64,000 nt of DNA from NCBI GenBank assembly GCA_949128135.1, contig OX421978.1:70903119-70967118 (forward strand). The letters run 5' to 3'. Below are positions 12,901 through 24,900 of the stretch, one piece after another; position 1 is the first letter of the stretch, and every line of letters begins with the position of its first letter. This stretch comes from Parasteatoda lunata. Lineage: Eukaryota > Arthropoda > Arachnida > Araneae > Theridiidae. Below the pieces are notes generated by a model. The model was not told where the DNA came from. It saw only the letters and a program-made list of their open reading frames with translations, and ran no database searches. The translations under genes were made by a program, and so were the position numbers.

Positions 12901-15900
12901 CAGGACTGCCAAAAAGCGAGTTGTTCAAAATCTAGCAACCATGTCACCTTTTTTAACAATATATCTATAAATAACTAAAACAAATTTTCACTTTAAACTC
13001 ACCAGAATTACTTAATAACATTAATATCTTATGAAATATGGCAGATTTGAGCTCAGAAATTATTTAATTTATTTCTTTTATTGAAAACAAAATTATCCGT
13101 TTGAAAATATCGCCTCGCAGAATAACATGTAGTAAGCAGCTGCAAACTTTCTAACCGGAACTACGGCGGGCATACAGCTCGAGATTGTTATTGTTTACAT
13201 TTTTACTGAAAACACCATCCATAAAATTAAATTGTAGGGTAACTTTCATTACTTGTTTTAAAAGTAAATTAAATTGATTATCTATTGCTGTTTTTTTCTT
13301 TTTCCAATTATGTTTGGTTTATTTAGATCTGTATTAATGTATTTCCTTTATATTTGTTTTTCTTCATATTTATAAAAAAATTATCTAAATGAAAGTTTGG
13401 TTTACCAGCATTTTGAACGTGATTACATTATGAACCAGCATTATGATAAGATTAATGAACATTACTTATATATAATTTTTTTCTTATATAACTCTTTGTT
13501 GTATTTTTAACTGTTTATATATTAACAAAAATATTTTCTAATTAAGACAATTATATTCTTTAAATTCTATTTTTTTTTCTTTTCCAATTAAGCTTCAAGA
13601 ACTAGTCACTCATGTTGCCAAGCAACAGGAAAAAGATACTTCTTCAGTGCCATGGGTTCAGCATATTTTGGTAATATTTATTATTTCAAGCATTTCATAC
13701 CAATGTGTTCTGTTATTTTTAATGCATTTTTCTAATCTCCTGACAGTTTTCCTTTAAGTTTTTTTTTTAATTCAATTTTCTGTCCTCTATAATACCTAAT
13801 TGTTCAGACTTATTCTAATACTTTTCACAAGGGAATACTGAGATGTGTATAGAAAAAATGTTGAAGAATTTTATGAAAACTACTGCCATTAGAAGGCGAT
13901 AAATTTAATAAAATTCTTAATTTTTTTTTCTATTGGCACCAGATTTTTACCCATGATTGCTAAGTAATGGAACTTATCCAAGAAGAAAATTTCTTAAAAA
14001 TATTGTTGAGTGAGTGTTTTCTTGTGTTAAGTCTGTGTTAAGTCTAGTGTTAAGTCTGTGGATAAAATGTGTTAAAAAGTTGGTGAATGTTTTGAACTTT
14101 TAGTAACAATGTTCTCTAGGTATTCTGTATGTTCTCTACTTATATTGCCTAAGGGCTAGTATCTGCCTTTATGGTTTTGCCAAATTGAAAACAGAAATTA
14201 AATTTTGACAAGACTATTTTAATGATCTTTTATTGTTCTAATTGGTTCGGATTTATCTCTAATCTCTTAAAATAATGAGAAAGAGCAAAAAAAGAAAACC
14301 CTTTTAAATGATTTATAATTATAGTTTGTCTTCAATAATATAGAGCTAAGTATAAAAATTAATTTGAAGACATATGCAATATTGAAGAGAAATATGCTTT
14401 ATTTATTATTCTTTTTAATAAATATTTTTTTATATCAGTAAATAGTTGTTTTGATCTGCTTTTATGACTTCAAGCATTTCATTCAGATCGCTTTACCCAG
14501 AGAATTTTATATAATCAGGTTTTTGTTTATTTGACTAATTTTGAATTGTAAAATTCATAGCTTTGGTTTTCAATATATTTTTTTTATTTTATTCTTATTT
14601 ATAATATGCTATTTTAATTTTTTTAGATAGGCTTTTTACCAGATATTTGCTTTAATAATACTTTTTCATAATCATCATTTTTTTTAAAAAACTTGTTTTC
14701 TATAGTTATAAAGCATATTTAATGAATTATTTTAAATCACAATTGAAAAGCTTTATTTTATTTTAAAATGCATCAAATCTACTTAAAACTGTTAAATTAT
14801 CCATGTTAGACTTAATGTGTCTTTTTAAGTTGCTGAAAATATTTTGCTCAATTTTGATTACTAAATTAAATTTAAGCGTGAAGCCTTTGTAAAAATCCCT
14901 TATGGGTCATAGAGGTTGAAGCTTCATAATTATGTAACCAATATCATAATTCTGACAATATGATTAGCATTGTGTACCAGCCGCATTTTCTTTTCATTCA
15001 AGATAGAGTCCGTTGATCTGAAACTGGGCTGATCTAAACCTACTATTAATGTTCAAACTGCATTAAAATAAGATGTAACACAATGTTATGTTATTAGCCT
15101 AATTGAGCTTAAGAGCTTATTTCTTTAATACTTTGTTATAGTAAAATATGCTAAATTTAGTGATTCCGATAAATTTTAATTTTATTTCATTAACAAAATT
15201 TATTTCAGTCTATAAATTTATTTCATTTCATTTCTATCTACTGAAAAAGGGTTTTTAATAAGTTATTTTAATTTCAATCATTTTCCCCATTGAAAGAGCT
15301 GTCAATTTTTTGTTACAAAAAAGCAAAATTCCTTAAAAATAATTATTTCTGTTATCTAAAATGTAAAGAATCTTCGAGCATGATTTTTGCATTGTATTTA
15401 TTTTGATATGTAAATAAATATTAATAATTGAGTTTATTTTTAAGGTTTTATTTTTTATTGTACTTAATTTTTTTTTAATCCCAAAAACATAATGGTTCTG
15501 TTACTTTTTTAGGATGGCACACATGATAAAGAAATGAAATCTTTTAAAGAAGAGGTAGATAGACTGAAGTCTTTGTGCCAAGAACAACAAAAGCAGATTC
15601 GGGAACAGTGTGAGACTGTCCGCATATTGGAACGCACCAACAAACAATTAGAACTAGACAATGAAACCTTAGCCTTTAAGGTGAGCATAAACATGAGCAA
15701 AACTTTCTTGAATACACTGATTTTGCTATAGCCTGTCAAATAAGCCGAAAATTGTAAAGGTGGCAAGAAAAAATGTTATAATGCAACATCGGGAATGCAT
15801 GGTTTTCATTACCAAATCACTCAAAGAATGTGTGTGTGTCCATGGACCTGTACCGGTCGGTCCGAAAAATCTGAATTCTACACAAATTCTAAAATTTTGT

Positions 15901-18900
15901 AACAAATTTGTTTTCCTATTAGAAAAGAGTTAATTTTAGAGATAACCTTAAACTTAAACTCTATTAAGGCTCTGTATCTTAAAAGAAACTAAAAGTGAAG
16001 TCAGTCCAGTATTCAAGTAGTGTTTTTAATTTAAACAAATTTAAATTGAACGTTTTCCGGCGTGAACTGAAAGTATATCCTAAAATAATTACAGAATTGC
16101 TTTATTATGTTATTTATCAGCACCACCCCCTTTTCTTTCTTTTTTCAATCTATTGGTTGTGAAAACCCTTTTTTTTTTTTTTTTTTTTTTGGAATTAATC
16201 TTTTTATTAAATGCATTATTTAAAAACAGGTTCTGGACTGAAACAAATAAATATCTAATTATCATGAATTGTAATTCTTAAATTCATCACTGTATTTTTT
16301 TTTGTTTTTTAGCTTTCTGAATCTTTAGCTCAATTTGATGAACTTGAAGATCAGCTCAGACGGGAAGCAACACGAGCTAGAAGTAAGTGGGACTTGTAAC
16401 ATTTCTTTAGTTGTATTTGCATATTGATGCTTCTTCGGATCAAAATATTCTTACCTATGTTTTATAATATGGAACAAATGGTTCTCACTCAAGCTCATCC
16501 TGCACTATGGTGCACAAGACTATATATATATATCTATTATTTTTATAATAAAATAATTTTATTATAAAAATATTTTATAATAAAATTATTTTTTATTTAT
16601 TTTATTGTCCTAGTGTTCATAATTTTTTTTATCAATTTCTTTTAACAAACCTCTTTTCTTTTTTTCCTGCTGTTCCACATTTTTCATGAAGAGTTAAAAT
16701 TTGAGTATAGTGTCTACATTTGTTATTTATGTTGACTTTTATACCTTTTGCCTTCTTATTTTTTTTTAATTTAAAATATTTTTTTATTTTCCATTAAGTT
16801 TTTTTCTACAGTGTTAAAATTGAAAGTTAATTTAGTGCCACATCATTTAGTTTATTGACTTTTCAACCTATTCAGCATACTAACGGTTTTTCTATTTCTA
16901 ATCTTAACATCTATATATTTTTTTTCTCCAGTGTTTGAAATAAATTAAATTTAGCTTTTCATTGTTTTTGTATGTGACCACATAATTTTCATGTCTTTAG
17001 TTTTACTAACTATTAAAAACTAATGAAAAATCCTCTCTCATCTTAACATTGAAATATTTTTTGTTATGATTAATTTTTGTTTATAATATTGTCTGAACTT
17101 ATTAATTATTTTAATGAAGTAAAGAATTTTCTTTTACTTATTCATATTTTCAACTCAAATTTTTGTGTTAGTACAATCACAATTGCAAAACTATAGCACA
17201 ATGTTCGATTAATTTATCGCAGATCTGGGTATATAGCACTTTGCTTGATTTCTCATGTTAAATGTCATTAGAAATTTCTCATTATAAATATTAAATTGAG
17301 AGCTCCTAACCTATATAATAATTGCTATACATTTTTTTAAACTTTATTACCGTTTTATTTATTTTTCTTATTTTTATTTCTTATTTATTTATTAATTTTT
17401 AATCTTTGATGTTAAAGTATTGGTATTGCAGTATTGTCTATGGCTTTGATGCTAAATTTTGATTTATTTTTTGTAGGAGAATCTCTCTTTAAACAATTAG
17501 CAACCAAAGAATCTATGAGTGTCAAAAATAATATAAATAAACTATTGGACAACAGGCCAAACTTACAAGTAAGTGCATGCTTTTTGTGTTATTAAATTTG
17601 CACTTGACAAACATTTTAAAGTATTTTAAAATCTGCATCTATACAATGGTGCATAACCTGTGTCCCTTTAAGGATTTATTTATGACAAATTTATAAAACA
17701 ATTCCTTATTCAAATAATGTTATTTAAAATTTGGACTGAGAAAAAAAAATTTCAATTTTATTTTTTGAAAATAAATATACATTTTTTAAGCTACACTGAT
17801 GTGTTTTATAAGTACTATAGGTATTTATTTTTAATAGAATAAATTTTTGTTCAGTTACAAAAAATTAAATCTAAACCATTAAAATAAATGGCAAAAATTT
17901 AATGCAGTCTATGTGCAAATAATTTTATATGAATAATAATTGTTGAATATTAAAACTACTTTAATTGACAAAATAACTTTTTGCATCAATGTAATTCTTG
18001 AACACTCAATTCTAAAGAATGGCTCACTTTTCGAAATCATTTAGCATCCCAACTATCCAATTTAGTTTACTACTTTAAAAATTTTAATTTTATATTTTTA
18101 ATAGGAATTGTATTGTGACTTTTTCTATGTATAAAAGTGAATTAGACATTCACAAAAGGGTTTAAAAATTTTGCTTTGCTATATAAATATAATGAAAAAA
18201 TGTCTAATAATAAACCACCTGAGCGCCATTGGCGTATTTCTGATTCATTGTTGACAAAATTGGTTGATTTTACCAAGCTTCATCTGATACTTAAACTAAT
18301 AGATATATACTTTTTCATTATATTCTGCTTAGGATATATTGATCTCAATGTTTCACTTGAGAAAATGTTCTACGTCCATTAGGCAATCAATGCAGTTATA
18401 TTGCTTGGCTTTTTTTTTTCTTAATATTTTTAATAAACTAAGAAATTTTTCTGCATGAAATAATTATATCTGTTATTAAAACGTTTATATTAGTATTTTA
18501 TACCTGAAAATATAAAATTTATTATTAGTTTCATTAGGAAAAGTCTCTTTTTTTTTCTTGTATATTTTATTTATCTCATGAGAAAAAGATTTAGGTTTTA
18601 TATTAATGATTTATAGTATTTTTCTATTTTTAAAAATGAACGTTAAATAAATCTCATTGCTTGTCTTGAGAAAATACTTCCATTAGGCAATCAATGAAGT
18701 TATATTGCTTGATTTTTTCTTAATATTTTTGATAAACTGACAAATCATTGTTTCTTTGTGAAATAATTATATCTTTCATTAAAACGTTTCTATTAGTATT
18801 TTTAATGTTTGATAATACCTGACAACAGGATAAATTTTATTGTTTGCTTCATTAGGATACTACATCTGATGAACAAGTGAAAAAGTTAAAAGAAGAATCA

Positions 18901-21900
18901 GAAAACTTGAAAGAACAGTTAGAGTCTATACAGCAGCAACTGGATGTGATGTCTCTAAAGTATCAACAAACTAAAGACAAATACAGAGAGAAAATGTACA
19001 GAATGCGGTAAGTTTAAATACTTGTATTCCGACAGATTTGTTCATTCATTATGAGTAAAATCTACAGACATTGTTTTGGTTTCTAGTAATAATGATTTCA
19101 TTGTACTCAAACCTCCTTAGTACTTTATAAAATTCTCTTTAAATTGTGTTTGTTTTTCTACATATAATTTTTTAAAAAAAATATTTTTTCTTAAAAGATT
19201 TTCATAAGCACCAAATAATTGCTTTTGAGATTTCTTGTAAATTTATTGTTGTTTCATTTATTTAAAAAATTTCTTTTTACTCAGTAATTTTTAAATTTTC
19301 AACACAATTTTACACTGTAAAATTTATATATTTTTAAGCCACTACCTTGTTGTTGAGATGGGTAGAATCTTTGTTTACCTTGGCTTGACTGGGTATTGTT
19401 TCCTTGTGCTAAAGACGAGAGGAAGGGGTTGTTTAATTGGATCTTGTTTTTCAATACTTAAGATTTTTCATCTATGTAATATCTCCAGTGGTTTCAGAGT
19501 CAGGAAAAAAAGTGTGTCCAATTGGGGAGCTTGGTGCTGATCACCATCAGCATCTGTCCTCCAATCTAAATTGTAGTTGTGTGGTGCATTCCAGTATTAT
19601 ATTTAGATCATCATTAAAAATAAATGCTTAATTGTCTCTAACAGCCCGTTAATTTAGCTTAAGTGCTTTTAGCTAACAAATCAAAGCATTGTGAACTATG
19701 TACGATGTTGAGCTTAGAATATAATATTCTAAATAATTAGAATCTTCCTTTAAAATAAATTGTGAAAAATTTCTGGATAAGTTACTGACTAAAGCTTATT
19801 AAAAAAAAATTAAGTAACTTATATTTAATTAAAATGTGTCATTTTTTATGTTAAATACTTGCTAAAACATATTACAGGGTGCGTAGCGTTTTTTAAAAAG
19901 TGCTTATAGGTGCTTATTTTCGATTTTTGTTTTTAAAAGCCCTTAAAGGTGCTTTTTTCATTGTGTGTTTTTAAAAAGTGCTTAATTTTCCCTATTTCAA
20001 AATGAAATTTTTCCTTTACCATGTTGATTTTTGCTAAGAATTATGCAAAAAGACGCAGTTCACACTGTTCAATTCAACGTTTTCAACAATTAATTCAACC
20101 CCAATCTATTTTGGCGTATTTTCAGTCTGTAGCGTATATAAACGCCATTAGTTTTACATGATTCAAAATTTCATGCTTTTTGACAATTGTCAAACACAAT
20201 GCCAAAAAGTTTTTGTTTTTTTTGTTGATATGATTGTAAAAACAAGATAAAACTGTCAATTGTCAAAAACTTTCCAACTATGCTTAATTACGATATTTTT
20301 TAAAAATGCTTAAAAATATTTTTTGAGTGCTTAAAAGGTGCTTATTTTTTATTGAATAATTTGACTATGCACCCTGATATTAAATTAATGTATTTCCTAT
20401 ACTGTTGAAAATAAATATTGTTGCTATTTATTAAATAATTAGGTCTATATTTTTGCCTTAAATTATTGTATTTACTTTTTCTTACACAATGATTTGATTT
20501 CTCTTAAATGGAAAAGTGGTTTTTTAACCCAAAGTTATCCAATAACCCAATATACAGATTTTTCGATATCTTTACTAGGGTAAACTAACCAGTGAAGAAA
20601 CAATTAAGCTTCGCTTGCCTTTTAAAAAAACATATTAATTTCAAAATTCGTAATTTTAGTTAAATGGCAGTGTCAACATATTTGTTACTAATTGCAAATT
20701 ATGTAAAAAATTTTTAGAGAACGTACATAATATTGTTTTAAAGTTTTGGTGGTTCAAATAACAAGTAGTAAGAAGACCAAGTGAAGGAACAGCTCTTACT
20801 AGTGAATGAACACCCAGTAAAGGAACACTTAATTTTGGTTATTTTTTAATGCTCTTTATGAATTAATAAGCCTTACACATATTTAAAAACAAGCCTATTC
20901 TTGAAATTATAACATATAAATACTTGGAAAATGTTAACTTTTTTTTTTGTAATCATGAATTGAAAATTAAAGTGTCAACATATTAACACATACTGTTCAT
21001 TCACTGGGAAATCTATGCCCAGTAAAAGAACATGCCTGTTCCCTCACTGTTTAGAAGTTGTTTTTCGTATTTTTAACATACTTTTGATGCGGAGCATCAC
21101 TAAAGGTACAAAAAAGGTAAAGTTTATCTTTTATTTTCATTAACTTAGAAAAAAAACCATTAAATTAGCACTTGTTCCTTCACTGGTTTTTCATCGTTTG
21201 GTGATCCAGTGAATAAACACCCTCTTATCTCAGTACTTTATTATGCTATGATACTTAAATAAAATATAACGTAACTTCAATAACTATATTTTGAATTCTC
21301 TTTATCATAGTGAGAAAAATAAAACTATTACATGCAATTAATTCCACTATAAACATATAAATACAAACACTCGCCTTATAATTTTTCAAAGAAACAAGAT
21401 GTTACAGAGATAATAAAAAATTTAAAAATTTTTCCAGAGAAGTCGATTTGACCAGGTAATCCAAAACATTGCTAGATGACTTCCTATTGTTTGGCACTAA
21501 GCTATTGTTACCAATCAATCTAAAGAAAAACTTTCAAATTCTTATTTTTAATCAATATATATGAAATGTTCCTTCACTGGGTAGTGTTCCTTTACTGGTT
21601 GGTTTACCCTAATCCACTTATTTTTGCTATGAGCTGATCGAATTTTGAATTCTAAAATTTTGGAATCCAAAGATTCAGCACTTATAGTTTAAAACAGGTG
21701 GTAGCATTGGGGTTGCGGTAGAAAAAGATTAAGATTCTATGTTGTAACTCTTTTGATTAATTAGAGTAATAAATCTTTCTTTAACTTTATCTTTTATTTT
21801 TCTTATGAATTCCAACTTATTTTTTCAAAATTATTTCTCTTGTAAATTTGAATAATAGTTGAAAAAGGGAATCATCAAAAGAGTTCTCTTATACATTTGT

Positions 21901-24900
21901 ACTGAGGTGTTAATTAAGATACTAAGCTGTTAGTGTAAAGATGCAGGGTTTTAATTCCAGTGGTGGCTTGAAGCCCATGCAGTTTCAGATGGATAGTTAC
22001 TGGCTTGTTTAGGAAGCAAAGGTAGCTAGTGTGCAATGTCACCATCATGTGCAATGTCACCATCATGAAATTGCATAGCTTTAACTTACTGACCCCTTTC
22101 ACGAGGCTGTTGCAAGAACATTTTATTTATTATTTTTTTACTTAAAAAAAAAATTTCATCTTTATTTAATCCAGAATATTGTTAAATAGGAAATCATAAC
22201 TATATTGTTTTTTTTTTTAATTTTTTATTTTTATGTGCTATTTTTGACCATCAAAATGTATTGATTTAAATTGTAGTGAAGTGCAAGAACAGGAACAGCA
22301 AGAGTGGAAAGAAAGGTTTGAAAACTGTGAGAAGGAACTTTCCATCTTGCGAGAAATGCTTTCCCGAGAGCAAAAGTGGAGGGTTCAAATTGAAGCCGAC
22401 TGCCGAAAATTGAAAAGTGACAACCAACTTCTGAAAACAGAGTAAGCAATATTTTCAACTTCCTCTTATTTCTGAAATCAATTCACCATGACAAATCAAT
22501 TTAAATTTCAATATTGCTTAATATATAAGTGTATTTTCTGATATAGTATTTGCATTAAAACAAAGTGACTAAGCACCAGTTTAGATATTAATAATTTATT
22601 AATATTTGCAGCATTTTCTAAAAAAACTTGCATAGAGCAGGTATCTAGCCAGTCGAAAATACTCTGAAAAGTGAGACAACAACAACAACAACAAATTCAT
22701 ATTTTTTCCAAGCTGTTCTGTTGTCATAACACCATCTTGTTGTTAAAATAAAATATAAGAAATTATTTCTCTGGTGTTATATTTAATACTTTACAGTATT
22801 GTCCTTTAAGGCTGTCCTTCAAGAGCTCTGTCCTCATATGAAAGAAGGTGGAAAATGTGATGCTTTTATAACCGTTATGAGTTCGTAACTGTTATTAATG
22901 TGATTAGTTTTGTTGCTTGTTTGGTTATTTTTTTTACCGGTGCTGTGTATGTTACTTATAATTATTATGCAAAATGTCATTGTCAAACACTTTTAACTTT
23001 TAACATCGTCTCTTAATGTAATAATTCAAATGATTTGGCTTTAGAGAAAAAACTCCTAAGACATAGAAAATAATAGTAAAAAAATATTAAAGTTGTTATG
23101 TCAATATGTTATCAGGCAAAAAAACAAAACAAAAAAACATTCTAAAACTAAAATATGAGTTTTGCTTGCTGTGCACATCTATATTGAATAATAAGTTACC
23201 TATTATAATTCTTAAGATGGGTATTGAGAATTAAATATACTTTTAGGAATTAAATTTAAAGCTTGGAAATAGGGATGTAACGAATATTTGATCACTACTC
23301 GGCATTCGTACCTCTTGCCAAATATATTTTACAAAAGTTTTTCATCCTCTACCATATTTATTTATTTGATATCTTTTAATGAAACAATATTTTTCACTTG
23401 AGAGAATTCTGATTCCTCAGAGGTGCAGTATCATACATTTCTGATTTCACAGTGTTTTAAGTTTTTTCCCCCTTATTCGCAATAATTTAGTACTTAATTA
23501 ATTAGTTCTTCCTTTTCATGTATTTTATGATAAAGATTTTTTTTAAAAATTCAGTTGATTGCATAATCCAACATATGATTCTAATTTACATTCTAATCAA
23601 ATATAAATTTTGTTTAATTTTCTCCTACTCTATCCTGGGTTTTAAAATTAAGTAAGAGCTTTCTTTAACTTATGTTTCCATCTGGTAATTTTTAAAAGTT
23701 GTTTTTAATTTGATTGATTAGTTATTGTATTTTACCAATTTCTTTTTTCCTAATAATTTGGTCTGAAATATATTGCATTTTTTAATTATTAATTTTGTTT
23801 ACATTGGTTAATTTGGTGATTTTAATAAATCTTTAGTTATTTTCAATAATTACTTCAATAATTTTTTTAATATTTTTTTTAATTAATTCGTGTTTAATCA
23901 TCATACTTTATACTTTTCTATCTGTTGATCCATCTTTTTATGATTCATTTTTTTATATAAAAAATCTTAACACATTTCATTTTTTAATTTTTTTTAAAAC
24001 ATTCCTCAGTTGATTTAAATCTGGTTTAATTTAAATTAAATACAGATTATTTGTATAATATTTTTATTAATTTATTATTTTTTTTTTAGGATGACTTATT
24101 TCTTGAAAAAATTTTTTATTTTATTAACTTCTACTCTATTTTTTTGTTACTTTCAAGCTTTGTTTCATATTTTTGGATAATTTAGTTATTTTATAGCTCA
24201 GGTTTAAAATTATAACGTTTTAATCCATTGTTTAATTTTGCTTGTCTGTTGCTAAAAGCAATATTTTTTAATTTATTTATCCTATTTCATTTCAATTTAA
24301 TAAATCTGGATTAATTTTAATTGAATATGGATAGTTTATGTGTTTGTTAGTTTCTTTTTATATGTTATAATATGCTTTTATAACTATATATGTTTCAATT
24401 TAAAAGTATGTTTTTTTTTTTTTTTTTTTTTTTTAATTTTCTTTTTATACTTGTATCAATCTTATTAACTTGCCTTGCAATCTTATAAGTGTTTATCTGT
24501 TCCATAATCAATTTTTTATTGATGCTAATTTATTAGGTTTTAATTTTTTATTTTTAAAAATGTTCTTATGTTGCAATTTACTTCAATTATACTTCTCAAG
24601 AGTTTGATTTTTTTTTTTTTTTTTAAAAAATAGCCCAGTGAATTCCGTTTGACTTATCCCTTTTAATCATGTTTCTGACAATTTATTATTTCTAATCAGA
24701 GTTGGTATAGTTAAGTAATTAATAAAAAAATAAAATAAAAATTATTTATTAATATTTTTTTTTAGAGTTGCAAGTTTGTTGAAATTTTTATTTATTTATT
24801 TTTTTCAAATCTTGGAGTTTTTTTTGTAACCTGGAAAAGTTTGGGGGAAAATTCTTTATTAGTATGAGCCCTATGAACGTTGTTCTTTTATGGTCACTTT

